Shown here piece by piece: positions 36,001 through 43,397 of a DNA stretch of 45,578 bases. This stretch comes from Myxococcota bacterium. GTDB taxonomy: Bacteria > Myxococcota_A > Bradymonadia > UBA7976 > UBA1532. The number at the start of each line of letters is the position of its first letter. Within the stretch, counting starts at the first letter, position 1. The stretch is taken from NCBI GenBank assembly GCA_963169045.1, contig CAUJDF010000049.1:1-45578 (forward strand), read 5' to 3'. The translations under genes and the position numbers were made by a program. Under the pieces are notes generated by a model, which searched no databases, was not told the DNA's origin, and saw only the letters and a program-made list of their open reading frames with translations.

Positions 36001-37825
36001 GCTCACCGAAGATGGCGAGCACCTGCCCGTCGGCGTAGCGCAGGTCCTTGACCTCGGCCTTCTTCGGGCAGCTCCACGAGCGCTCGAGGACGCGGCCCTC
36101 GGGCCCGACGACGAGGATCTTCGTGCGGTTGGCGACGATGAGGAACGGCCAGGTGCCGCCGATCCAGCGCTCGTCGCCGACCTCGGCCAGCGCCGCCTCG
36201 AGCGCGGGCCAGCCGAGCTCGTCGATGAACCCGGCGCGCAGCGTGCGGGCGAGCGCGGGCGCGACGCGGCGCGCCTCGAGCACCGGCATCGCCTCGGGGA
36301 ACTCGGTGAACGTCTCCGCCGACGTGACCTCGCCGACCCTCTCGAGCTTCTCGCCGAGCAGCGGCAGGCCCGCCGCGTCGACGCTCTCGAGCAGCTTCAG
36401 CAGCCAGCGGCGCCGCATCTCCGTCAGGCCCGCGCGCCCGCGCGCCGCCTTCTCGAAGTCGTCGTCGCCGGCGGCGGAGTCGAGCGCCTCCTCGAGCATC
36501 GGGACGAAGCGCGGATCGGCGACCACGAACGTCAGGTCGCGGTCGAGGCCGGCCGTCTCGATGTCCTCGGCCCAGCGGCCGAGGTCCGTGCCGGCGCCCT
36601 CTTCGGGATCCTTCAGCGGGATGCCGAGCTCGAGCGCGAGGTCGGCCAGCGCGATGTGCCACTGCTCGCCCCAGCGGCCCGGCGGCTTCATCGGCTTGCC
36701 GTCGGCCTTCAGGCGGTCGGCGAGGCGGCGCAGCAGGTTCGGGACCTGCGTCGGCAGCGAGCGCTCCTGGTCGTTGGCCCACTCGATCAGGCGCTCGAGC
36801 CACGCGGCGGCGCCGTCCTTCGGGGCCTCGCCGGCGGCCACCGCGTCGAGCGCGCCCGCCTCGTCGAGCAGGTCGAGCCACCACGCGGCGAAGTCGTTGG
36901 CCTGGCCCGAGGGCTCGGGCAGCAGGTCGAGCAGCGTCGCCACGACCGCCGGCGTCGACTTCGCGAGGCGGATCAAGGGCTTCTGGAAGTCTTTCCAGAA
37001 CCCCATCGGCGCCTTCTTGAGCGCGGGGCAGTCGATGATCTCGCGCAGGACGCCCTCGTCCTCGGCGGCGGCGTTCAGCCCCGAGGCGCTCGACAGCCCG
37101 CGCAGCTCCTTGGCCATGCCCGCCCACGGCGGCATGCCGCCCGCGGTGCGGCGCACGCTCAGCTCGCGGAAGTGCGCGTAGGCCTCGGCGGGGGTGTAGT
37201 CCTTCTTCAGGTCCTTGGCGTAGGCCTGCAGCGACTTGATCGACACGGCGCCGGCGAGCGCGAATTCCAGAACGGTCTCGCGGCGTTGCGCCTCGTCGAC
37301 CTTCAGGCCGTGCACGCGCTCCGCCTCGCGCGACTTCTCGAAGTACTGCGCGGCGTACGTGGCGTTGCCGGCGCCGAGGAAGCCGCGCCCGGCCTCCTCG
37401 TAGAAGCTCGGCAGGAAGTGCGGGACCGAGCGGCCGAGGCGCTCGCCGATCTCGTCGATCGCCTCCTTCGCGTAGCCGGGCTTCGACGCCACCTGCCGCA
37501 GCGCCTTCTTCAGCGACTGGACGACCTCGAGCGCGAAGCGGGCGCGCGCCGGGTCGTGCACGAGCGCCCAGCCGGGGAACCCGAGCGCGCGGCGGCGGCG
37601 GCGCCCCACCGCGCCGTGGTCCGTCCCCGGCTCGAAGCCGAGGAACGCCATCTCCGCGTCCTCGCCGGGGGCGAGCGCCGCCGGGCTCAGGCGCACGACG
37701 GGGCGATCGCCGAGCGCCGGGTGCGTGAAGGCGCGGGCGTGGACCTCGTCCGTGGTCTCGCCGGGGACGTCGGCGTCGAGCGGCACGAGCCCGCCGGCCT
37801 TCAGCAGCGTCTTGAAGGTGCTCAC
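33050..37825 (-). CDS. Large uncharacterised protein of the yehI/MolR-like operon (1,591 aa)
   Basis: The GTG at 37823-37825 overlaps the TGA of the preceding gene and follows GGAGGAGGA. A longer open frame to 38503 runs antisense-free through the upstream gene and is a shadow. The protein is soluble with no signal or membrane helix. Residues ~110-200 contain TPR/helical-repeat-like segments (AAQYFEKSREAERVHG), the middle has beta-rich propeller-like stretches (~750-1050), and the C-terminal third is helical. No catalytic motif is recognisable. Its place before the MoxR gene matches E. coli YehI/MolR (~1,200 aa), which carries DUF4132. Here the DUF4132-like part appears to be on the separate upstream gene. 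It may be a scaffold or substrate-recognition subunit for the ATPase-VWA pair. Confidence 0.75.
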   Translation of the reverse strand: MSTFKTLLKAGGLVPLDADVPGETTDEVHARAFTHPALGDRPVVRLSPAALAPGEDAEMAFLGFEPGTDHGAVGRRRRRALGFPGWALVHDPARARFALEVVQSLKKALRQVASKPGYAKEAIDEIGERLGRSVPHFLPSFYEEAGRGFLGAGNATYAAQYFEKSREAERVHGLKVDEAQRRETVLEFALAGAVSIKSLQAYAKDLKKDYTPAEAYAHFRELSVRRTAGGMPPWAGMAKELRGLSSASGLNAAAEDEGVLREIIDCPALKKAPMGFWKDFQKPLIRLAKSTPAVVATLLDLLPEPSGQANDFAAWWLDLLDEAGALDAVAAGEAPKDGAAAWLERLIEWANDQERSLPTQVPNLLRRLADRLKADGKPMKPPGRWGEQWHIALADLALELGIPLKDPEEGAGTDLGRWAEDIETAGLDRDLTFVVADPRFVPMLEEALDSAAGDDDFEKAARGRAGLTEMRRRWLLKLLESVDAAGLPLLGEKLERVGEVTSAETFTEFPEAMPVLEARRVAPALARTLRAGFIDELGWPALEAALAEVGDERWIGGTWPFLIVANRTKILVVGPEGRVLERSWSCPKKAEVKDLRYADGQVLAIFGERWNEAKGLWTSAPKSKFDVEYAWGDVSPGSYAAHLPGGGVCEGNKLLRAGDTERHGRDEVFFDGETIWKEGRGDDGEHGLREYDPIEDKLGRRSLPRFFEAFAAPGYELDFSPASLMPVPAGVQSPFGARDGLVGWRVRAREDGEGPVEYEGIDGRRFVGEVEGNRLVGLLTLPGDETPRPISGERAGRWADAAVLLSPDGSFAASDVSETYIEGSKYVPPHEYWHFFVPRDVEGSKALRSIGDEQAQALLDAAVADLENEADDEMTQLDGALRAQLPAITDATLRAAVAGVVEAAAHKAQELAALLAERHGAESAPAGRVQVAESELREPLEGLGLVGYAWGDSLSAHLYALQAFFSGEETATRIESSSFEWWDLVGQTPAIAWRAAFAWPEEHREVLTRLLDLWSDLEFLDRPVRICTYKGKIDASIAKPRRDDDEDGWRPVVHDGRRYLVELIDPEYDDETKVIEQAGDDGAFAALPGAKMTEENRLPAETMDRAALRAFVEAQRAKGRVAWGKAEVEQLAQRTGLTVAEAALLLPGFAWCQSSYQSNFLPKEFREAMGLKLKEASAARDSLLRVDVADRRAIVTKALGADPWDGAALERLAAAVNEKLGQRVSLPPEVLAAANDLIDEGDAAAFLTAFVAPAKDDCFAVDGDWKMDTSGSPECAREGAFDGAALEAAARLVPHLFAERPVGDPFRAGIPQIVERVRARLANPKLLFGGLRVEAEYDDDDDKMTKAVRALLDGFGGQEITIKSGKRKCPGRDTGAVVAVMSDDYGIDFAVRPAQVEDIAAVERMAGDRPSVLRALAFVRSPGFAAMAARVAETPVAAGGFEADPRQSAPALVQEVMAARGLGEDAATLYLQTLALSAPTTANVRTWNGWTAARYGKAAEALVAAGLLIEAKRKRAGRNHFLPGGWEAWSHGSLPMETWKLLLYGIETDPATEAQVVPLDKVLPLEPLHTLFERAWRRIESGDAPRYEEVR

Positions 37826-38706
37826 GCGTCCTCCTCCTGCGCCTCGGTGGCGCGACCGGCGTAGATCGCGCTCGCCATGCGCATGCCCTCGCTGAAGGCC
37901 ACCGGCCCGACCTCGCCCACCGCGAGGCCGCGCTCGCGGTCGTCGACCCACGTCAGGTCGTCGGTGTAGGTCTCGTCCTCGGGGTAGTCGGTGCCGATCC
38001 AGAAGCGGGCCTCGACGAGGCGCCCGCCCTCCCACACCGGCAGCACCGCGTAGCCGCCGCTCACGCGGTAGCCGAGCGTGCGGCAGCGGCCGAGCGCGTG
38101 GTTCAGCTCCTCGAAGCGCCCGCCGGCGAACTGGTCGACGGCGTGGGCGTCCTCCTCGAGGTCGGCCGGCCGGGCGAACGTCTCGCGGAAGAGCTGTGCG
38201 GCGCCCTGCTTGAGGCCGAGCTCCGTCGCCAGCTCGCGCCAGTCGTCGAGCTCCGCGAGCAGGATGGGGTGGGGGATGACGGCGCACGGCGCGTCGATCC
38301 AGTCGGTCTCGCCATCGAGCGTGACCACGCCGATGCCGCCGTCGGCCTTGGCCCCGCGCAGGAAGCCGAGCGCGTCGGCGATGGGCGTGCCGTCGGCCTG
38401 CGCGCCCTGCACCACCGCGTTCTCGAGCGCCGTGCGCCAGGCCGGGTCGGGCCAGAGCGCCTCGAGCGCGCGCCGCGGGACCGGCAGCGACCGGAGCATC
38501 CACTGCTCGACGGTCTCCCGGCAGCTGCGCTCGTGCTCCGAAAGCCAGTCGCGCAGCGCCAGCAGGCGCCCGGCCTGCTCGCTCTCGCGCACCGCCTTCG
38601 GCACCGAAGCGAGCTGCTTGCCCTTGGCGTTGCGGCAGATCAGCTTCCCGTCATCGAGGGCCAGGCCGTAGCCGTCGGGCCCCTCCACCCAGGTTGCGGT
38701 CGACAT
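37822..38706 (-). CDS. DUF4132-like protein (294 aa)
   Basis: The ATG at 38704-38706 follows GGAGGAGG. The C-terminal half, with IPHPILLAELDDWRELATEL then KQGAAQLFRETFARP, resembles the C-terminal DUF4132 segment of E. coli MolR/YehI proteins (HPxxL...WR...QLFRE). The stop overlaps the next gene's GTG start, so translation is coupled. It appears to be the first gene of the five-gene operon; a weak TTGACC at 38756-38761 on the minus strand could be part of its promoter. The N-terminal segment begins WVEGPDGYGLALDDGKLICR, a small beta domain. The role is unknown. The separation of this domain from the 1,591-aa protein is a local difference from the E. coli arrangement. Confidence 0.7.
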   Translation of the reverse strand: MSTATWVEGPDGYGLALDDGKLICRNAKGKQLASVPKAVRESEQAGRLLALRDWLSEHERSCRETVEQWMLRSLPVPRRALEALWPDPAWRTALENAVVQGAQADGTPIADALGFLRGAKADGGIGVVTLDGETDWIDAPCAVIPHPILLAELDDWRELATELGLKQGAAQLFRETFARPADLEEDAHAVDQFAGGRFEELNHALGRCRTLGYRVSGGYAVLPVWEGGRLVEARFWIGTDYPEDETYTDDLTWVDDRERGLAVGEVGPVAFSEGMRMASAIYAGRATEAQEEDA

Positions 38707-38816
38707 CGACGTCCTCCTCCGCGAACCCCGGCAACGTCCTCCATCGCCACGTTCGGGTCAATCGGGACGTGCGGGTCGGGGCGCGGCGCGGCCGGGCGCG
38801 GGGCGCCGGAAGTCGC

Positions 38817-39020
38817 GTCGTCGAGCCTCGGAACGCGATTTCGGCGGCGCATGTCGCGTTTCGAGGCTCGGGAGGCGATTCGCGCGGCGCAATGCGCGTG
38901 ATCGAGGCTCGGAAGGCGATTCGGGCGGCGCGATGCGCGTGATCGAGGCGCGGAGGGCGATTCGGACGGCGCGATGCGCGTGATCGAGGCTCGGAAGGCG
39001 GTCGCGGCGGCGCGGCTCGC
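38817..39020. repeat. Five tandem 40-41-bp repeats
   Basis: Units begin at 38817, 38858, 38898, 38939 and 38980; a sixth degenerate copy starts at 39021. The core is GTGATCGAGGCTCGGAAGGC and the rest includes GCGGCGCGATGCGC. The period is not a multiple of three, so the array is unlikely to be coding. There are no unique spacers, so it is not a CRISPR array. Confidence 0.8.
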
Positions 39021-39230
39021 CTCTTCGAGGCTCGAGGGGCCGGGCATCGAGCGGCGAGAGGCGCGTTCGACCCTCGACGGCAGGTGTTGCGCCGAGGCGC
39101 TCGCGCTTCCCGACGCGATCGCCTGATTCGTGGCGAAGAAGTCGCGCGTTCCAGGCTCGGCGCCCGGTTCGTCACGGAGAAGCGTCGCTGCGGGCCGGGC
39201 CGTCGCCGGGCAGTGAGCGGACGTGGGCGT

Positions 39231-39316
39231 GGGACGCGATCGTGGGCGCGATCGTGGGCGCGGGACGCGATCGTGGGCGCGATCGTGGGCGTGGGACGCG
39301 ATCGTGGGCGCGATCG
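39231..39316. repeat. 31-bp tandem repeats made of GCGATCGTGGGC 12-mers
   Basis: Nearly three copies of a 31-bp unit start at 39231, 39262 and 39293. Each contains two GCGATCGTGGGC 12-mers plus GGGAC. These 12-mers resemble, in inverted orientation, the 12-bp repeat on the far side of the large inverted repeat. Confidence 0.8.
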
Positions 39317-39322
39317 GGCTCC

Positions 39323-39567
39323 TCGCGGTCGTGGACGCGCTCGCGCTCGCGCTCGCGCTCGGGTTGGCGATCGTCCAACGGCCAGACGCGAACGAATCGA
39401 CGCGATCGCCCGGCAGCGCTTGTGCGCAGCGCCGTGTGCGGGCGATCTCCGGGCCGGCGCGCTGCCCGAGCGCGCGCTCTCGTCTCGCGTCGAGCCGATC
39501 GCGTCTGGCCGTTGGACGATCGCCAACCCGAGCGCGAGCGCGAGCGCGAGCGCGTCCACGATCGCGA
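39323..39567. repeat. Large inverted repeat, 82-bp arms, 78/82 matched
   Basis: The left arm 39323-39404 and right arm 39486-39567 are reverse complements with four mismatches, including a perfect 63-bp core (39329-39391 against 39499-39561). The central 81 bp contains further short complementary GC segments. As DNA it could extrude a cruciform; as RNA it would give a very long hairpin. No transposase or terminal target duplication is visible, so a MITE origin is possible but unsupported. Confidence 0.85.
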
Positions 39568-39574
39568 GGCGCCC

Positions 39575-39666
39575 GTTCGCGTCCACGTTCGCGTCCACGT
39601 TCGCGTCCACGTTCGCGTCCACGTTACGAGCACGAGCACGAGCACGACACGAGCACGAGCACGAGC
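39575..39666. repeat. 12-bp tandem repeat (x4) followed by an ACGAGC hexamer microsatellite
   Basis: GTTCGCGTCCAC is repeated four times at 39575-39622. About six to seven ACGAGC hexamers follow at 39626-39666 with one interruption. The reverse complement of the 12-mer, GTGGACGCGAAC, differs at only two positions from the GCGATCGTGGGC units (rotated) on the left of the inverted repeat, so the inverted symmetry extends outward beyond the main arms. Confidence 0.8.
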
Positions 39667-39792
39667 GCGGGCGTCGCGGCGCGACCGCCGCCCCCTCGTC
39701 GGGATCCACTGTGACTGAGGTCGGGGGGGCGCCAGCGGGTGCCCCGCGTGTGGGCCCCGGGTCGGCGCCTCCTCTGGACTGGGGAGGTCTCG

Positions 39793-42700
39793 TTGGATAC
39801 CGGGCGACGGTTGCGTGCGGTGGGGACGTGCCTCGCGCTGCTCGCGGGGTGCGACGGGGGCGAAGGCAGGCTCGAGTCGGCGGCGTCCGCCGCGCAGCAG
39901 GGTCCACGCGTGGTCGACCCGCGCCGCGACGACGAATTCTCGTGGGCGTGGCGCCCCGGCGACGGCGTGCTGCGCGACATCCGGGACTGGCCGGGCGGCG
40001 TGGTGCCCGGGTGCGTCGAGGTCCCCTCGAGGATGGAGGGCCGCGACGCCGGCCCGGACGACGCCGGGTCACCGCCGGACGCGGCGCTGCCGGACGGGGG
40101 GCCGCCCGATGCGGCGCCGCCGGACGCCGAAGCGCCGCTCCCGGATCAGGGCCCGCGGCCGCCGCCGCCCGAGCTCGTGCGCGTCGTCCTGCGCGAAGGC
40201 GCTGCCGGCTTCGACGGCGTCGAGGACACGTACCTCAGCGGCGTCGAGCACACGGCGGTGCCCGAGACCGTCGGCAACTTCGGCGCCGCCCCGCAGCTCG
40301 TCGTGTTCGACGCCGGCGTGCGCGTCGCGCTCCTGCGCTTCGACCTCGCCGGCATCCCGCACGACGCGCGCATCGAGTCGGCCACGCTGCAGCTCCACGT
40401 CGAGTCGATCGAGTACCCGCTCGACCCCACGCTCTTCGTCCACCGCGTCGTCGGCGACTGGGCCGAGGGCACCTGCCTCAACCAGTACGAGTGCGACGCG
40501 GACGGCGCCACGTGGGAGACGCGCGGCCCCGGCCTCGGCGACTGGGACGTCCCCGGCGGCGACTACGACGACCTGCTCGCGACGGTGCCCGTGGCCGACG
40601 CCGGCCGCGTGGATGTCGACCTGACCGCGCAGGTGCGGCGCTGGGTCGCCGGGACGCAGGCGAACCACGGCGTCCTGCTGCGCGCCGGGCGCGTCTTCGC
40701 CAACAGCTTCGTGATCACCGCCTCGGAGGCCGACGACGCGGCGAACCGCCCGGCGCTCGTCGTCCGCTTCCGCCCGCGGCCGGACGTGGGCGCGGGGAGC
40801 GGCCCCCTGGCGCCGCGCGTCGAGAACGAGACCTGTCACTTCCCGCCGCTCGAGCGCGACCTCGTGGCGCTGCAGCCGGCGTGGCCCGCGCTCCCGCTGG
40901 ACCGGCCGCTCTGGTTCGGCGGCCCGCCCGGCGACCTGCGCTTCGCCGCCGAGTACGACGGCACGATCTGGTCGTTCTCCGCCGATCCGCGCGCGCGCGA
41001 CGCCGAGGAGTTCCTGCAGGTCGACGTGACGAACGCGACGCCCGAGGAGGGCCTGCTCGGCCTCGCGTTCCACCCGGATTACGCGCGGAACGGGCGCTTC
41101 TTCGTGGCGTACTCCATGGCCGGCCCCCGGCGCATCCGGCTCAGCGAGTACCGGCGCGATCCGGGCGACCCGCGCCGCGCGTCGCCCGACTCGGAGCGCG
41201 TGCTGCTCGAGATCCCGAAGCAGATGGAGATGCACAACGCAGGCGATCTGCACTTCGGGCGCGACGGCTACCTGTACATGGCGACGGGCGACGGCGGCGA
41301 CGACGGCGATCCGTTCGACAACGCGCGGCGGCCCTCGCGGCTGCTCGGCAAGATCCTGCGCCTCGACGTGGACGGCGCGGCCCCCTACGCCATCCCCGCG
41401 GACAACCCGTTCGCGGACCGCCGCCGGGTCGCGGGCGACGACGCGCCGGCGCGGCCGGAGGTGTGGGCGTACGGCTTCCGCAACCCGTGGCGCATGGGGT
41501 TCGACCGCGAGACGGGCGACCTCTGGCTCGGTGACGTGGGCGAGGACACCTGGGAGTCGGTGGAGTTCGTGCAGCGCGGGCAGTTCTACGGTTGGGACGA
41601 CCGCGAGGGCTTCGTGTGCCAGGACGCGCTCGGCGCCGACTGTCCCGGCGAGGAGACCGGGATGCGCATGCCGGTGCACGTGTATGGGCGCGATCAGGGG
41701 CGCTGCGTGATCGGCGGGCGCGTCTACCGCGGGCGCGCGCTGCCCGAGCTCCGCGGCCAGTACGTGTTCGGCGACTGCAACTCGGGCCGCGTCTTCGCGC
41801 TGGCGCTCGACCGGAGCGGCGCCGTGCCGCGCGTGACCGGGATGCGCACGCTCGGCCGCGTCGACTTCGGCATCACGAGCTTCGGCGAGGACCCGGACGG
41901 CGAGCTGTACGTGACGACGTTCGCCTTCGGCCACGCGCTCTACAAGCTGGCGCCGCGCGCCGACGACGGGGCGCCGGTGCCGCCGTTCCCGCAGCGCCTG
42001 AGCCAGACCGGCTGCTTCCGCGACACCGCGGCGCACGCCGTCGCGCCGGGCGTCGTGCCCTTCGACGTGAACATGCCGCTGTGGAGCGACGGCACGGACA
42101 AGCTGCGCTTCTTCGCGCTGCCGCCGGACGGCTTCATCGAGTACGACGCCGACGGCGCGTTCGACCTGCCCTCGGGCAGCGTGCTCATCAAGACCTTCCT
42201 CGCGCCGGGCGCGCAGCGTCGCCTCGAGACGCGCTTCTTCGTGCGCCACGACGAGAGGTGGGAGGGCTTCACCTACAAGTGGAACGCGCAGCAGACCGAC
42301 GCCGACCTGCTGCCGGGCGCGCTCGACGAGGCGCTGCCGGGCGGCCTCGTCTGGCACTACCCGTCGCGCGCGGAGTGCGACGCGTGCCACACGGCGGCCG
42401 CCGGGCACGTGCTCGGCCCGCGCTCGCGACAGCTGAACGGCGACTTCGACTACGGCCGCCGGACGATGAACCAGCTCGAGGCGCTGGAGCGCGCCGGTTA
42501 CCTGCTGCTGCCGAGCGCGCCGGAGGAACTGCCGGCGTGGCCGCGCCTCGACGACGCCGGCGCCTCGCTGCAGGACCGCGCGCGCGCCTGGATCGACAGC
42601 AACTGCAGCCAGTGCCACCGTCCCGGCACGCCGCAGCCGATGGACCTGCGCGGCCACGTGCCCTTCGCGAGCGCCGGCCTGTGCGACGCGCTGCCGCGCC

Positions 42701-42882
42701 ACGGCGAGCTCGGCCTCGTCGACGCGCGCCTCATCGCCCCCGGCGACCCCGCGCGGAGCATCCTGTTCCACCGCCTGAGCCGCCGCGGCCCCAACCAGAT
42801 GCCGCCGCTCGGCACGCGCATCCTCGAGGACGCCGCCGTCGACGTCGTCCGCGACTGGATCCGCGGCCTTCAGTGCCCCTGA
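39793..42882 (+). CDS. Lipoprotein PQQ-type sugar dehydrogenase with DNRLRE-like and cytochrome c domains
   Basis: 1,029 residues. The TTG at 39793 is chosen because GGGGAGG sits at 39781-39787 and it gives a short lipoprotein signal (LALLAGC, Cys20). After a Pro/Asp/Ala-rich linker, residues ~125-330 form a DNRLRE-like beta domain (VALLRFDLAGIPHDARIESA). Residues ~345-720 are a glucose/sorbosone dehydrogenase-type six-bladed propeller (EEGLLGLAFHPDY, NAGDLHFGRDGYLYMATGDG, WAYGFRNPWRMGFDRETGDL). The C-terminal ~300 residues carry two heme c motifs, CDACH (862-866) and CSQCH (938-942), with a Met in NQMPPLG as a possible axial ligand. It should oxidise a sugar or polyol at the cell surface and pass electrons to its own hemes. 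The substrate is unknown. Confidence 0.85.
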   Translation: MDTGRRLRAVGTCLALLAGCDGGEGRLESAASAAQQGPRVVDPRRDDEFSWAWRPGDGVLRDIRDWPGGVVPGCVEVPSRMEGRDAGPDDAGSPPDAALPDGGPPDAAPPDAEAPLPDQGPRPPPPELVRVVLREGAAGFDGVEDTYLSGVEHTAVPETVGNFGAAPQLVVFDAGVRVALLRFDLAGIPHDARIESATLQLHVESIEYPLDPTLFVHRVVGDWAEGTCLNQYECDADGATWETRGPGLGDWDVPGGDYDDLLATVPVADAGRVDVDLTAQVRRWVAGTQANHGVLLRAGRVFANSFVITASEADDAANRPALVVRFRPRPDVGAGSGPLAPRVENETCHFPPLERDLVALQPAWPALPLDRPLWFGGPPGDLRFAAEYDGTIWSFSADPRARDAEEFLQVDVTNATPEEGLLGLAFHPDYARNGRFFVAYSMAGPRRIRLSEYRRDPGDPRRASPDSERVLLEIPKQMEMHNAGDLHFGRDGYLYMATGDGGDDGDPFDNARRPSRLLGKILRLDVDGAAPYAIPADNPFADRRRVAGDDAPARPEVWAYGFRNPWRMGFDRETGDLWLGDVGEDTWESVEFVQRGQFYGWDDREGFVCQDALGADCPGEETGMRMPVHVYGRDQGRCVIGGRVYRGRALPELRGQYVFGDCNSGRVFALALDRSGAVPRVTGMRTLGRVDFGITSFGEDPDGELYVTTFAFGHALYKLAPRADDGAPVPPFPQRLSQTGCFRDTAAHAVAPGVVPFDVNMPLWSDGTDKLRFFALPPDGFIEYDADGAFDLPSGSVLIKTFLAPGAQRRLETRFFVRHDERWEGFTYKWNAQQTDADLLPGALDEALPGGLVWHYPSRAECDACHTAAAGHVLGPRSRQLNGDFDYGRRTMNQLEALERAGYLLLPSAPEELPAWPRLDDAGASLQDRARAWIDSNCSQCHRPGTPQPMDLRGHVPFASAGLCDALPRHGELGLVDARLIAPGDPARSILFHRLSRRGPNQMPPLGTRILEDAAVDVVRDWIRGLQCP

Positions 42883-42902
42883 CGCGTGCTAAGGTGCGGC
42901 CC

Positions 42903-43385
42903 GTGAAGAAGGGCTGGCTGCGAGAGGTGGGAGGGCAGGCGCTGTTCGTCGGCTTCGTCGGGCTGGCGAGCGGCGCGGCTGCGGGGCTGGCCGCGCTGCG
43001 GGCGCCGGCGGACGTGCCCGCCATGATCGCGAAAGCATTGCCTTTCTACCGCGCGATGCCGCCGCTCGCCGCCACCGCCGTGCTGTTCGCGACGTTCATG
43101 AACTGGCGGCGCGGTGCGCTCGATGCGTACCGGCCCCCGGGGCGCGCCATCGCGACGGGCGCGGTCGCGGGGCTGGCCGGCGGCGCGCTGGCGATGGCGA
43201 TGTGGCTGGTGGCGTCGGTGAACCTGCCGGCGGCGCTCAACGACGGCGTCGCGGCGTGGCCGCTGCGCGAGGGCCTGGCGCGGGCGCTGGGCTGGGCGGC
43301 GCTGGCCTGGACGTCGGGGATGGCGGGGGTCACCGGGGCGCTCGCGGGCGCGGCGCTCGGCTTCAAGGCCGCCGCGCGGCGGTGA
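42903..43385 (+). CDS. Small four-helix membrane protein
   Basis: 160 residues from the GTG at 42903, which follows AAGGTG weakly; a GTG at 42894 is an alternative. Four hydrophobic helices rich in Gly and Ala (for example LFVGFVGLASGAAAGLAAL and ATGAVAGLAGGALAMAMWLV) are separated by short loops, with a basic N-terminus (KKGWLR) and C-terminus (FKAAARR). No motif identifies a transporter or enzyme. It starts 20 bp after the dehydrogenase stop and could be cotranscribed with it, perhaps as a membrane partner, but nothing proves this. Confidence 0.65.
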   Translation: MKKGWLREVGGQALFVGFVGLASGAAAGLAALRAPADVPAMIAKALPFYRAMPPLAATAVLFATFMNWRRGALDAYRPPGRAIATGAVAGLAGGALAMAMWLVASVNLPAALNDGVAAWPLREGLARALGWAALAWTSGMAGVTGALAGAALGFKAAARR

Positions 43386-43397
43386 TCGCCGGCGCGC

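Larger units (their letters stand above)
38707..39792. other. Gene-free 1.1-kb repeat-rich intergenic region
   Basis: This gap separates the minus-strand yeh-like operon from the plus-strand dehydrogenase gene. Open frames here change frame with the 40-41-bp and 31-bp repeat periods and show no protein-family signal, so I call no gene. It contains, in order: a 41-bp tandem array, a 31-bp array built from 12-mers, an 82-bp-arm inverted repeat, a 12-bp array and a hexamer microsatellite. Promoters for both flanking operons must lie at its ends. Confidence 0.7.

Noticed and set aside
38817-39020. CRISPR array
   Set aside because: The 40-41-bp units follow one another directly without unique spacers, are diverged, and no cas gene is near.
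39231-39316. HIP1-like palindrome array (GCGATCGC)
   Set aside because: The units read GCGATCGTGGGC, not the HIP1 octamer, and the organism is not cyanobacterial by its genes.
39084-41534. 816-aa ORF on the plus strand across the repeats
   Set aside because: Arg/Ala-rich without domain signal, out of frame with the dehydrogenase, and crosses the inverted repeat and arrays.
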